From positions 14,411 to 78,410 of the forward strand of contig CAXTCJ010000012.1 in the NCBI GenBank assembly GCA_964242215.1: DNA of 64,000 nt, written 5' to 3'. Each line of letters begins with the position of its first letter. Position 1 is the stretch's first letter. Shown here one piece after another: positions 43,720-52,191 of the stretch. This stretch comes from LMUY01 sp964242215. Its GTDB lineage: Bacteria > Pseudomonadota > Alphaproteobacteria > Acetobacterales > Acetobacteraceae. The notes below the pieces were generated by a model, which did not search any database, was not told the DNA's origin, and worked only from the letters and a program-made list of their open reading frames with translations. The position numbers were made by a program, and so were the translations under genes.

Positions 43720-44100
43720 ATCTCGCGATGTGGGCTGTTAGCTCGCGCATTGCCGAGCAGGACGGCGGCGACCCCCCGGTGGTGTCGACACGGTGAAATG
43801 GTTGCGTTTCTGCTCTGATCGCAGACCCCCAATGCCTGTGGGGCTTTCGGAAGGACGGGATGTTGCTTCAGTGTGCAAAACGCGTGCAGCGCATCCTAGT
43901 GGACGTCGTTTCTACCCTGGAGGGCGCTTGGGCCCGAAGAGGCGGACCTCGCGAACACCCACAGGTTCACATATCGATCGAGGGTCGCGTTCTCATAGAG
44001 AGGCTCAAGGAGATCCTAGAAGGCGGAGGCGGACGAGGCGAAGGAAAAAGCGGCCTGATTTCTACTTGAGGATGGCGGCACTAAACGCTGACCGGCCAGA
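43720..44100. other. Intergenic stretch with no supported gene
   Basis: Between the giant repeat gene's upstream palindrome and the conserved small gene at 44101 I find no frame with recognisable protein sequence. A small hairpin (ACATC-TCGC-GATGT) lies near 43718-43732. The best open frame (43860-44069, plus) has no family resemblance, and I do not call it. Confidence 0.5.
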
Positions 44101-44433
44101 CTAGGCGCCGTCCTCCTGCAGCAGTCCCGCATACCACGCCGCATAGCAGGTAGTTCGGGCCATGCGGCGGGTGAGATCCGCCGCACCGTCGGTCCACCAA
44201 GGCGATCCTCGCTCGCCCAGCGCCACCTTGGCGGCATCTACGCGCACTCTGGCCGCCTCCCGCCCAGAGGCATCACCAGCCCGGATCGCGGACCCTTTGT
44301 CGCGCCGGGCGGACATCAGCTCCCGTGTCAGGGCTTCTCGGACATCCGGGCTGAGGTCTGGGTTGCTGCATCGCCAGAGGCGGCCGCGCACGGCGATGTA
44401 GCGGCCATCTGGAGTGGTCAGGTGCTTTACCAT
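44101..44433 (-). CDS. Conserved small hypothetical protein
   Basis: A 110-residue protein. Its text, LTTPDGRYIAVRGRLWRCSNPDLSP, then ARVRVDAAKVALGERGSPWWTDGAADLTRRM and a TxYAAWYAGL end, is a pattern I recognise as conserved in small proteins of rhizobial and acetobacterial genomes, without known function. The middle is a charged helix (REALTRELMSARRDKGSAIRAGDASGREAARVR). It starts at ATG 44433, 6 bp after the stop of the HNH pseudogene, so it once followed that gene in a transcript. It belongs to the decayed zone left of the island. Confidence 0.7.
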   Translation of the reverse strand: MVKHLTTPDGRYIAVRGRLWRCSNPDLSPDVREALTRELMSARRDKGSAIRAGDASGREAARVRVDAAKVALGERGSPWWTDGAADLTRRMARTTCYAAWYAGLLQEDGA

Positions 44434-44439
44434 CAGGGG

Positions 44440-44690
44440 CTATAGACGTGGCAGTGAGAGAAGGTGATGGGCCATGCTGTCTATTGTCCAGGCCACCGTG
44501 TCAAAGCCACGGTTCCGACGCCAGACCCAGTGCTCCTCAAGCGTCTTGTTGTGCTTGGAGCGGTTGCACTCACGTGGGCCAAAGTGAGGTTATTGTCCTC
44601 ATTGGTGCCGTCCCTCGAGAGGGGAGTCATGTGCTCGACGGAGCATGCCTGGATGTCTGTGCGCGGGATTGGTTTGGAGCTGCCGTGGCC
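44440..44690 (-). pseudogene. HNH endonuclease fragment with frameshift
   Basis: The minus strand reads IQACSVEHMTPLSRDGTNEDNNLTLAH, the HNH core. After a one-base shift near 44575 it continues ECNRSKHNKTLEEHWVWRR and GFDTVAWTIDSMAHHLL to TAG at 44440-44442. Together these are the C-terminal part of an HNH nuclease. The N-terminal part is missing: upstream sequence changes to an integrase fragment near 44690. It is dead by both truncation and frameshift. Confidence 0.65.
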
Positions 44691-45115
44691 GGGTTCATCG
44701 GCAGCGGCAGGTCCCACTCGGCCATCGCGTAAGAAAGGATTGAGGACAGGAGTTTGAGACGCTTAACGACGGTTCCAGCAGAGTAGGTTTCTTCCTGCCG
44801 GTCCTGAACCCCCGAACCGCTGATGCGGTCAGCCTGCTGGCCTTCAGCTGGGCAATGGCGTCGCCGGTGATCGCTGGAATGTGTCCGAGGTCCTCGGCGG
44901 CTCCTGGCCTCTTGCCGCCGACCTGCATCTGGGAGTCCACATACCGCTGGACCAATTTCGCGAGCGTGCTGTTGTCTAATGTGGACCGGTCGAAGTAGTT
45001 CCCAGCCCGTACTGCGACCGAGATATCGTCGAGTCACTCCTTGACCAGCTTGGCATTGTCAGACGTCTTGGTGATCCGCTTGCCGTCGACTGAAGGACGG
45101 CATCGGCATTTGGAG
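44690..45115 (-). pseudogene. Decayed tyrosine-recombinase (integrase) N-terminal half
   Basis: The minus-strand reading gives GKRITKTSDNAKLVKE, a TGA in place of the expected Trp at 45034-45036, then LDDISVAVRAGNYFDRSTL and LAKLVQRYVDSQMQVGG in the same frame. A frameshift near 44787 leads to YSAGTVVKRLKLLSSILSY and AMAEWDLPLPMNPA. This is the arm-binding and core-binding region of a phage-type integrase. The catalytic half is missing, replaced by the HNH fragment. It lies just outside the left att copy and marks an older element at the same tRNA site. Confidence 0.7.
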
Positions 45116-45272
45116 AGGACCCCGGTATTCAAAGCCTTGCGGCAACAGCCTCCCGGTGGCTGGGTCCACCGAGTTCTCTTCGTCCTTTTGGCGCGCAAAT
45201 GGTCCAACCCGGTCCTCGCGGGAGAACTGGACCAGAATTGGGCCAACAATAAATGGTAATTACGAAAAACCG

Positions 45273-45318
45273 TGGCGTCCCGTAGGGGATTCGAACCCCT
45301 GTTACCGCCGTGAGAGGG
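45273..45318 (-). repeat. attL: Left attachment site: duplicated 3' end of tRNA-Glu
   Basis: These 46 bp are identical to 63948-63993 and cover the anticodon loop, T arm and CCA end of tRNA-Glu(CTC). To the right of this copy the tRNA match stops after GAGAGGG, so this is a fragment left by island insertion and not a working tRNA. Confidence 0.9.
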
Positions 45319-45467
45319 TGTTGATCGGTAGGGCTGAAACACTGTAAGCGCTGAACCTTAACCACTGAATAAATTGGTATTTAGCGATTTGACGGCTACC
45401 GGAATGCGCTGGAGTTCGCCCGTCTGCGGGATTATATTACCCGGGGATTCACCCGAAAGTACCCTGA

Positions 45468-46790
45468 ATGAGCCGCACAGTCTCGGATGCCTCTATCACG
45501 ACGAAGGCCGCGCGCGAGCGGCTTGAACCGCGTGACGCCCCCTACTGGCGAGCTATCGAAGGTGGCCTGGCCCTCGGCTACCGCCGTGGTGTGGGGCGTG
45601 GGTCATGGAAGGTGCGGCTGCTGGGTCAAAACGGGCACTACGCCAAAGCGACCCTAGGGCGGGCCGACGACCTGGTAGCGGCCAACGGCTCTACAGTGTT
45701 GGATTATGCCCAAGCGGCTTCAGCAGCGCGCAAATGGGCCGACAAGTGCCACCGCGTTGCGGCAGGGTTGGAAGCCGAGCCTTCCAAGGTTAAGGCCAAG
45801 CCCTACACGGTGGCCGAAGCCTGCCGGGACTATCTAACCGACTATACGGAGCGGGGTGGCAAAGCCTCCAAGGGCACGGCCAACACCATCAAGACGCACA
45901 TCCTCCCCGACCTGGGAGATATCGCCTTGCCGCGCCTGACAAGAGACAAGCTCAAGGCTTGGCATCGAGGCGTTGCGGCATCCGACCCGCGTAGGGCTGG
46001 AGCAGAAATTAGTTCCGCACAGGCGAGGCAGGCCACCGCCAACCGTGTGATGACCGTCCTGAAGGCTGCGCTGAACCTGGCCCGCCGCGAAGGGCGGGTG
46101 GTTTGCACCGCCGATGCCTGGGATCAGGTCAAGGCGTTCAAGGGCGTGGACGTTGCGCGTGTCCGCTACCTCTCCATCGAGGAAATCACGCGGCTGCTGA
46201 ACGCGAGTAGCGGAGACTTCCGCGAGTTGGTCACAGCCGCTTTGCTGACAGGATGCAGATACGGTGAGCTTTGTGCAGCTCGGATGCAAGACTTCGATGC
46301 AAGCGCGGGCGCGCTGTTCATCGCCGTTAGCAAGAGTGGCAAACCTCGCCATGTTGCACTGAATGAGCAGGGAATTGAGTTTTTCAAAACACTCTCAGTC
46401 GGCAAAGAGCGGGATGGCCATCTGTTTATGCGAGAAGGCCTTGTTCAACAGGCCACTCGCAAGACAGGAGCTATTTACAAACGGGTGGCCTGGAGCAAGT
46501 CAGATCAGCACCGTTATATGCAGGCTGCGTGCAAGGCGGCGAACATCACCCCGACAGTTGGTTTCCACGTTCTCCGGCACTCTTATGCTAGTGGCCTTGC
46601 GATGGCCGAAGTCGGCATGGAAGTTATCGCTGCACAGCTTGGTCACAGTGATAGCAAAATCACGGCCAAGCATTACGCCCACCTTGGTCCAAGCTACATA
46701 TCGAGCGTCATTAAGAAGTCACTTCCAAAGATTGGCGTTATTGAGGCCGGGAATGTAGTCGGACTTTGCTTAAGCAGGAAAACGGCCTGA
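45468..46790 (+). CDS. int: Island tyrosine recombinase (integrase)
   Basis: A 440-residue P4-like phage-type integrase. The core-binding domain (residues about 105-225) is followed by the catalytic domain with the first Arg in LLTGCRYGELCAARM, HxxR in FHVLRHSYASGLAM, GH in AQLGHSDSKITAKHYAHL, and Tyr in that same segment. ATG 45468 lies 150 bp inside the left repeat, the usual place for an integrase that inserts at tRNA 3' ends. The N-terminal arm-binding region is rich in Gly/Arg (GYRRGVGRGSWKVRLLGQNG). It should catalyse integration and, with an excisionase, excision. It is complete, unlike the decayed integrase outside the island. Confidence 0.93.
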   Translation: MSRTVSDASITTKAARERLEPRDAPYWRAIEGGLALGYRRGVGRGSWKVRLLGQNGHYAKATLGRADDLVAANGSTVLDYAQAASAARKWADKCHRVAAGLEAEPSKVKAKPYTVAEACRDYLTDYTERGGKASKGTANTIKTHILPDLGDIALPRLTRDKLKAWHRGVAASDPRRAGAEISSAQARQATANRVMTVLKAALNLARREGRVVCTADAWDQVKAFKGVDVARVRYLSIEEITRLLNASSGDFRELVTAALLTGCRYGELCAARMQDFDASAGALFIAVSKSGKPRHVALNEQGIEFFKTLSVGKERDGHLFMREGLVQQATRKTGAIYKRVAWSKSDQHRYMQAACKAANITPTVGFHVLRHSYASGLAMAEVGMEVIAAQLGHSDSKITAKHYAHLGPSYISSVIKKSLPKIGVIEAGNVVGLCLSRKTA

Positions 46791-46880
46791 CAACGGTCTT
46801 ATTTACTATTAAGTCTCAAGATCCGCGTAGACTACTGTTCGTTCATGGGTATGCTGACGCAGCACTGCGAGGGCTACATC

Positions 46881-47066
46881 ATGCAAGTTCAGCGAATGAC
46901 GGTTGAAGAGGTGTTGGCGGAAGCCAGGATCAGCCGAACCCGGCTGTATCAGAAGATCAGGCTGAATGATGGCCCACGTCTAGTCAAAGACGGACGCCGG
47001 ACTTTCGTGATGAGAACTGATTTCGAGGCATGGCTGAACGCTCAAGCCGAAAAGTCCGCCGCTTGA
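46881..47066 (+). CDS. AlpA/excisionase-like helix-turn-helix protein
   Basis: A 61-residue protein with TVEEVLAEARISRTRLYQKIRLNDGPRLVKDGRRTFVMRTDFEAWL, the MerR-like winged-helix layout of AlpA and Xis proteins (helix-turn-helix, then a small beta wing and the 'dFeaWL' end). ATG 46881 has GAGGG upstream at 46869-46873. An upstream GTG/ATG at 46845 would add 12 unrelated residues. Next to the integrase, it likely directs excision or island gene expression. A terminator-like hairpin follows. Confidence 0.78.
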   Translation: MQVQRMTVEEVLAEARISRTRLYQKIRLNDGPRLVKDGRRTFVMRTDFEAWLNAQAEKSAA

Positions 47067-47070
47067 TGTG

Positions 47071-47100
47071 AAATGACCACCGTTGGAGCGGTGGCCATTT
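47071..47100 (+). terminator. Terminator-like hairpin after the AlpA-like gene
   Basis: AAATGACCACCG pairs with CGGTGGCCATTT (11 of 12 pairs, 6-nt loop), followed by the T-rich run TCTACTTTCT. It separates the AlpA-like gene from the primase module. Confidence 0.5.
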
Positions 47101-47132
47101 CTACTTTCTGAAAGCATCAGGCAGACACGACT

Positions 47133-47756
47133 ATGTATAATCAGGCCTTGTCGGTGGGGCAACCCCATGCTGACACCATTACTATTCTGCACGCACAAAG
47201 CTCACGGGCGAAATGTGCCAAGGTTTTGCACGCCGACGGCACAACTGCCCAGAAGGTAAACCCTGGGTCGCTATTCCTTTTCGAGAATTACCCACTCTCC
47301 GATTTAGCCGATCTGCACGCTTTGCTTCAAAAACTTCAAAGTGACCAGCGCGCCTTCATCATTAGAGGCAGCCTTCACCCCGATCGTGACCTCAACCAAC
47401 CGCAGCCCCGACGCCTCAGTCACGTAGAAGACAAACCCCATCATTGGCTATGTTTGGACTTCGATGAGATCGAGGCACCGCCTGGTCTCGAACCCACAGA
47501 CCCAGCATCCGTAGCCTTGCTAGTCAGGGAACGGTTGCCTACTGAATTCCATCATTCCGCCTTCATTATCCAATGGTCAAGCAGTGCGGGAACGCCCAAG
47601 GCTGGACGTCTGGTCAAAGCACATGTTTGGTTCTGGCTAGCAACTGTCGCTAGTTGCGCCAGCCTTAAGCCGTGGGTTGCAAGCATCGGGGCTGACCCAG
47701 CGTTATTCACTCCGGTTCAACCGCACTATACGGCCTCGACGGTCTTCCTTGATTAA
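47133..47756 (+). CDS. Primase-polymerase-like N-terminal part of an island replication protein
   Basis: A 207-residue frame. HHWLCLDFDEIEAP (residues about 107-120) looks like the acidic D-x-D metal motif of archaeo-eukaryotic-type primases. AFIIQWSSSAG..., then KAHVWFWL and QPHYTASTVFL near the end match the order seen in RepB/plasmid-type primases. In such proteins the chain continues into a helicase. Here it hits TAA just after VFLD, while the helicase continues in the +1 frame overlapping by 80 bp. It is therefore probably the first half of a split protein. ATG 47133 is the first start after the terminator hairpin. Confidence 0.65.
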   Translation: MYNQALSVGQPHADTITILHAQSSRAKCAKVLHADGTTAQKVNPGSLFLFENYPLSDLADLHALLQKLQSDQRAFIIRGSLHPDRDLNQPQPRRLSHVEDKPHHWLCLDFDEIEAPPGLEPTDPASVALLVRERLPTEFHHSAFIIQWSSSAGTPKAGRLVKAHVWFWLATVASCASLKPWVASIGADPALFTPVQPHYTASTVFLD

Positions 47757-50412
47757 CCCTCGCCTACTGTTCGTCACTGAGGGGCTGAACCAGTCGGTGG
47801 CGTTTGCGCCACCGACTGTCCAGCAGCAGGTGAGGAAGACTGCAGCCACTGCTGCTCAGACCAGGAAAGGCCCTGGGAAGGCCACAGACGGGCGAGAGGC
47901 GTTGTTGCGTAATGCTGTATGGGCAGCAGCTTGTGACGCCCGCCGCGCTGGTCGGGCGTTGACGATCCAAGCAATCAGTTCTGCGGCCTGGGTGAGCTTC
48001 ACGGCAAAGGCCGACCTGAGTGACGGAAAATGGACCATCGCTGACTGCGACAACAAAACCATAGCGACCGTCGCCAAGATCAAGGCAGGTGGGATCCCCT
48101 ATTTTCCGGCAGCGACGGTGGGATTGACCCCACACTGGAAGCTAAACCCGAAGTCACTTGCGACGGTGCGCGCCACCTTGGTGGCCGAAATCAAGAGTTT
48201 CTTTGCGGGAAGCGACCACAATCGAGTGTGTGCGATCAGAATGCAGCCGGGTATGGGGAAGACCACGGCGGCTCTAGCGGAAGTCGCACGACTAGCAGCG
48301 AGTGGTTCGGTGATCTACTTCTTAGTTCCGACTCTTGTACTTGCCGACGAAGTAGCCGTCGCTCTGGGGCCGACCATAGCCCGCGTTCAGCGAGGCCGCG
48401 ATAGCGGCAGTCCAGCACTATGTCAGCGCAATGTCGAAGCAGCGGCAATAGCGCAAGCAGGCTTCAACGTCCGCAAGCACCTTTGTAAATCGTGTGCGCT
48501 CCGGACAAACTGCAATTATTTAGCACAAGACTCGGACTCTAGATCCGTCATCGTTCTTACGCACGCTTATCTGGGAGTTCCGCTCCCAAGTTCATGGCCT
48601 CGCCCCGACTACATTATTATTGATGAAAGCTTCTGGGAACAAACAGTATCCGTCAAAAGGGAGTCACTATCGGCAGTGTTGGCGTGCTGTCCACCGATTG
48701 TGAAGCTTCTACCCCCCGTCGCCAAGCAGCTTCAGCTACCGGAGACGTTGGACCTGGCCGAAACCATTCGCGCCGGGCTTCAATCTGGCGAACTGCTGCA
48801 CTCTCTACGTGCGCTGGGATCGCTGGCCCCCGACCTCCTTGCATCTGCGGCGGAGATAGCGAAAACGAGGGAGGTTGCGCCTAGGCTCACGGGACGGACC
48901 AAGCCCGAAGCGTTTACCGCCGCGTTGCGGGGCGCACGTTCGACGGCGGCGCTTGTGGCTTTTTTCCGCACTCTTGCGAGAGAACTCAGTTCTGCACCAA
49001 CGCGTGGGGTGTCTCATGTTGCCCGGCTTGTGGGCGAGACGATCCACTTAAGTTTGCCCCGCCCGATGGGCTGGCTTGCGGGCGTTCCAGTCCTAATTCT
49101 AGACGCGCAGGTAGAAGAAAAAATTATCGAACGGATATTCTTTGAGCGTCCGTCTAAGTTCGTAACCCTGGATGCTCAACGAAGTGCTTACGTCATTCAG
49201 GCTGAAAATTCTGCTTCTAGTAAGACTAGGCTGCAGGAGAATTCTGATCTTGCAGAGAGGTGTTGCCGATTTGCTGACTCTCTCCTGGGTAGGACGTTGC
49301 TCGTTGCACAGAAGACGATACGGCTAACCATAACGAAGGAACCCACGGGAAGTCCGCTTCCCGTAAGTTATGCCTTCAGTGATAACCTGTCAGTTGCCCA
49401 TTATGGTAATCTACGAGGCACGAACACTTTCTCTGATTTTGATAATGTCGTATTACTCGGACGTAGTGAACCGCCTTCATTAGCCCTATCCGATTACTCC
49501 GGATTGTTCTGGCGTGATGCAGACCCGTTGAAGATCGGGGAATACGTTTATCGGGATCGAGGTTACACCGCGCCCGGGGGAAGGGGCGTCTCCGTCCGTG
49601 TCCTGCCTGATGATCGCCTTCAGACCTTGGTCGAGCAAACGCGCGAATGGGGGGTTGTCCAGGCCCTTGACCGCTTGCGGCTCTTTGACCCGAAGAGGTT
49701 GGGACACGTGTTCCTGCTGACCAACCTTCCCGTGCCCGTTTCGGTGGATCGCCTGGTGAGCGAAGATGCCCTGACGCCCGAGTGGGCCGACCTAGCAGGG
49801 CAGCTAGACGGCTTGCTGGTGGCATCGGCCTCAGACCTTTGCCGCCGGCTGCCGGGGCGGTTCCCAGATCGAAGGGCCGCTGAGCGTTGGTTGGCTGGAC
49901 CTGGAGAGGTTTTGGCAAACCTACCGGATCATCTAAGGATACTCTTACGTGATCCGGTAGGTCTGCCAAACCCCAACACTGCGGCATTCCGTTTTCGGTC
50001 CAAACCGACCCGCCGGGATCGCGTCGCCCCTTTGAAGGCAGGCGTCTTCATCGGCCCGCCCCTCGCCCTGACCACCGCGATCACGGGCCACACCCCCACC
50101 GCCGAATTTTGGGCCGATCTGCCCACCTTCAAAGCCCGGATGACGAACGTGCTCACACCCGAGGACGAAGCGGCCGCACGGGCAGCTCACGATCACCTCT
50201 ACCTTTCCGGAACCCAACACATGCAGAAGCTGACGCGACTAGAATCTTTCAACGCCTGGCTATCTACCGAGGCAGACGCGGCCACACTTGAAGCAGTGGC
50301 TCTACTGCTCGCAACTCCCCCGTCCTCTGATGCCTTACTATTAACGAGTCCTGAAATGACCACCTTGGCCCAAAAAACACTAGACGCTTCTCCCAAAGGT
50401 GGGATTATTTGA
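47677..50412 (+). CDS. P-loop helicase-like C-terminal part of island replication protein
   Basis: About 900 residues. Walker A MQPGMGKTTAAL (near residue 188), a CxxC-type cluster LCKSCALRTNCNY (near 268-281), and Walker B YIIIDESFWE (near 307-316) indicate an ATPase, and the arrangement fits the helicase half of plasmid/phage primase-helicases. The first recognisable segment, NPRLLFVTEGLNQSVAF, directly continues the preceding gene in another frame. The only start is a weak TTG at 47677 inside that gene, so this may not be an independent cistron. The coding sequence also contains a 21-bp inverted repeat (49911-49970). The C-terminal 400 residues are not recognised. Confidence 0.65.
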   Translation: MQASGLTQRYSLRFNRTIRPRRSSLINPRLLFVTEGLNQSVAFAPPTVQQQVRKTAATAAQTRKGPGKATDGREALLRNAVWAAACDARRAGRALTIQAISSAAWVSFTAKADLSDGKWTIADCDNKTIATVAKIKAGGIPYFPAATVGLTPHWKLNPKSLATVRATLVAEIKSFFAGSDHNRVCAIRMQPGMGKTTAALAEVARLAASGSVIYFLVPTLVLADEVAVALGPTIARVQRGRDSGSPALCQRNVEAAAIAQAGFNVRKHLCKSCALRTNCNYLAQDSDSRSVIVLTHAYLGVPLPSSWPRPDYIIIDESFWEQTVSVKRESLSAVLACCPPIVKLLPPVAKQLQLPETLDLAETIRAGLQSGELLHSLRALGSLAPDLLASAAEIAKTREVAPRLTGRTKPEAFTAALRGARSTAALVAFFRTLARELSSAPTRGVSHVARLVGETIHLSLPRPMGWLAGVPVLILDAQVEEKIIERIFFERPSKFVTLDAQRSAYVIQAENSASSKTRLQENSDLAERCCRFADSLLGRTLLVAQKTIRLTITKEPTGSPLPVSYAFSDNLSVAHYGNLRGTNTFSDFDNVVLLGRSEPPSLALSDYSGLFWRDADPLKIGEYVYRDRGYTAPGGRGVSVRVLPDDRLQTLVEQTREWGVVQALDRLRLFDPKRLGHVFLLTNLPVPVSVDRLVSEDALTPEWADLAGQLDGLLVASASDLCRRLPGRFPDRRAAERWLAGPGEVLANLPDHLRILLRDPVGLPNPNTAAFRFRSKPTRRDRVAPLKAGVFIGPPLALTTAITGHTPTAEFWADLPTFKARMTNVLTPEDEAAARAAHDHLYLSGTQHMQKLTRLESFNAWLSTEADAATLEAVALLLATPPSSDALLLTSPEMTTLAQKTLDASPKGGII
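49911..49970. repeat. 21-bp near-perfect inverted repeat inside the helicase-like gene
   Basis: The arm at 49911-49931 pairs with 49950-49970 at 20 of 21 positions around an 18-nt loop. The arms carry ACCTACCGGATCA and its complement. It lies within coding sequence. Such structures in a replication gene can mark an origin or a recombination site. Confidence 0.65.
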
Positions 50413-50445
50413 GAACAATATAGAATCATTCTAGGCTGAAATATT

Positions 50446-50892
50446 ATGCCTGTATTAACAGTCCGCTCCCGCCTCAAGCCTGGCCCGACACCATCCCTTC
50501 CTCCCTATTGCTGGGTATCGTGTAAGCAGTTTTGTGCTTGGATGCAGATATCCATTCAGTCCTCGAATAACTGGCGGTTTCGAGAAACTGGCCCACCGTG
50601 GATGCACACGAAGGACAGGAGGATAGCTTATCGAGTCGGAGAAGTCCTGCACTGGCTTGAGGGCGCGGAATCACCAACCTGCCGTGATCGAATCCTGAAG
50701 TTCCTAACCGATAATGAACGACTGCTAGCACTCTCACTAAACCGCGCTGGCCAATTCCAATTCTTTGCGCCTCTCGCCCGGCGTGATGAAATCACAAATG
50801 CCGGTCTTGACGAACTGTGCCGGACGGTGGATCGACTGAACGTATTTCCAAAGGCGTCCCAGTTCCGTCCGTTACTGAGGAGGGCAGCATAA
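50446..50892 (+). CDS. HTH-like island protein of unknown role
   Basis: A 148-residue protein. The segment SCKQFCAWMQISIQSSNNWRF, then GPPWMHTKDRRIAYRVGEVLHWLEG has the layout of an AlpA-like DNA-binding domain (helix, turn, recognition helix, wing with Gly-Pro-Pro, then 'vleWLe'). The C-terminal half (RDRILKFLTDNERLLALSLNRAGQFQFFAPLARRDEITNAGLDELCRTV) is not recognised. Its TAA overlaps the next ATG (TAATG, 50890-50894), showing that the small genes are co-translated. It could regulate or replicate the island. Confidence 0.6.
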   Translation: MPVLTVRSRLKPGPTPSLPPYCWVSCKQFCAWMQISIQSSNNWRFRETGPPWMHTKDRRIAYRVGEVLHWLEGAESPTCRDRILKFLTDNERLLALSLNRAGQFQFFAPLARRDEITNAGLDELCRTVDRLNVFPKASQFRPLLRRAA

Positions 50893-51419
50893 TGCTCGAC
50901 ATAGTGAGGGCGCTTCGATACATGCGGAAATATCCACCGCCATCAGGTTTGGTCACACCCGATCGGGCCCATTTCACGGCAAGTGAGATATGTTCCTTCA
51001 AGTGTGAAGGACGGGTGCATCTGATACTGACCATTGCAGGGATCGAAGTCTTCTACGAAGACGAACTACTCCACGCGAGAGAGGCCCGTCTTAAGTCTGG
51101 CTCTCCCACCTCCGCCGTGATCGAGACTATAGAACAAGCACGCCTGATGTTTGATGCCGTCTTTCACTCGCCAATCCCCGAATACGCTGTCGCTGCCGAC
51201 CACCTTCGCGATTTCCACAGTAACAACCCGAACGCACTTAGCGATGCCCTCCAAGAAGTTATTGATAGCGCGCCGGACAGCTTCTGGGTTTTTGCTGGTT
51301 TACGGGTCGTACTAGCCAAATACCGGAAGTCAGACAGGGAAGCACTCTTTGATGCAGCCCGTGCGTGGCGCAATCGCAATGAATGGATCGAGGATTTCGA
51401 AGATGCGATCGTCCATTAA
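50892..51419 (+). CDS. Unrecognised island protein
   Basis: A 175-residue protein starting MLDIVRALRYMRKYPPPSGLV. ATG 50892 is set by overlap with the previous stop and by GGAGGG upstream. It has an N-terminal mixed alpha/beta part (GRVHLILTIAGIEVFYEDELLHAREARLKSG) and a helical C-terminal half (RLMFDAVFHSPIPEYAVAAD, ALSDALQEVIDSAP, VVLAKYRKSDREALFDAARAWRNRNEW). No membrane segments, catalytic motifs or signal are visible. It overlaps the next gene by 17 bp. The function is unknown. I treat it as part of a five-gene module. Confidence 0.6.
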   Translation: MLDIVRALRYMRKYPPPSGLVTPDRAHFTASEICSFKCEGRVHLILTIAGIEVFYEDELLHAREARLKSGSPTSAVIETIEQARLMFDAVFHSPIPEYAVAADHLRDFHSNNPNALSDALQEVIDSAPDSFWVFAGLRVVLAKYRKSDREALFDAARAWRNRNEWIEDFEDAIVH

Positions 51420-52191
51420 CTTTAGTGATCCCGAGAAGATGATTGCTCAGGCCGTAGCTAAGAAGGCCGAGCGCCTTGTCGATGAAATCGTTGCTACGAT
51501 TATGGGACCGGTGAAGCGTGAGATCGACAAGTTCTTTGTCGATCTAGCGGCTTATCTTGGGCACGAAACGGACCTTGCTAGCCAGGTATCCGTGCCAGGT
51601 TTGGCTAGCTGGGCTCCGCTGTCGCTTTCTTACGTCAAAGCCAAAGGCCAGCGGAATTTCTTTCTCGCGACGCCCTATGACTCCCAAATGCAGAAGGTCC
51701 GCGCATCTGCTCAAGGCAAGGCAAATCCTCGCGGGCGCGCAACCCCGGCACGAACGACTCCCCTTATTGCCAACCTGAAAATGCTCCACGGCAGCGACGT
51801 TTTCGGGGCGCTTCAGATGTTCGTGCAGGACTTCGACGGCGAGACGATCAGAGAGGTTCGAGGACGCAATGTCATTAAGCGGGCGTCCACGGGGCCGCGT
51901 CGTTTGGAAGACCTTCGCTACCAGATCGTCATACGGCCCTTCGGCGACTTGAAGAAGTCTGATCTTCCCTACATCGAAACGTGGTTGCTGACGCATGGGC
52001 TCGGCCGAGAAGATGCAGCCAAGCTGATCAACCGACGCGGCAAACACCGGCCCGTCATACGACCGCTCATCGCCAGGCTTGCCGATGAAGTTATTCCAAG
52101 GATCGTGTATAACACGTTGCGTGCTAGGGGCTTCAAAGTCCAGGTCAAACTAAAGCGCTCAATCGATCTTGGACCATTCAACAATGGTTAG
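51403..52191 (+). CDS. Unrecognised island protein
   Basis: A 262-residue basic protein. The N-terminus is a long amphipathic helix (EKMIAQAVAKKAERLVDEIVATIMGPVKREIDKFFVDLAAYLG). The middle has SWAPLSLSYVKAKGQRNFFLATPYDS and the C-terminus is rich in Arg/Lys (LINRRGKHRPVIRPLIARLADEVIPRIVYNTLRARGFKVQVKLKR). The shape faintly recalls phage morphogenesis proteins that join heads and tails, but I cannot support that. ATG 51403 lies inside the previous gene. No known domain is identified. Confidence 0.6.
   Translation: MRSSINFSDPEKMIAQAVAKKAERLVDEIVATIMGPVKREIDKFFVDLAAYLGHETDLASQVSVPGLASWAPLSLSYVKAKGQRNFFLATPYDSQMQKVRASAQGKANPRGRATPARTTPLIANLKMLHGSDVFGALQMFVQDFDGETIREVRGRNVIKRASTGPRRLEDLRYQIVIRPFGDLKKSDLPYIETWLLTHGLGREDAAKLINRRGKHRPVIRPLIARLADEVIPRIVYNTLRARGFKVQVKLKRSIDLGPFNNG

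Noticed and set aside
43860..44069. A 69-residue plus-strand frame upstream of the giant repeat gene
   Set aside because: No homology cue. The Gly/Glu-rich end and lack of partners make it a probable chance frame.
44464..44757. A 97-residue plus-strand frame
   Set aside because: It is the complement of the HNH and integrase remnants on the minus strand, which give recognisable family sequence.
47740..47765. Programmed ribosomal frameshifting between primase and helicase halves
   Set aside because: The site (CTT GAT TAA C) is not a known slippery sequence, and no stem-loop or Shine-Dalgarno stimulator is evident. A plain indel is more likely.
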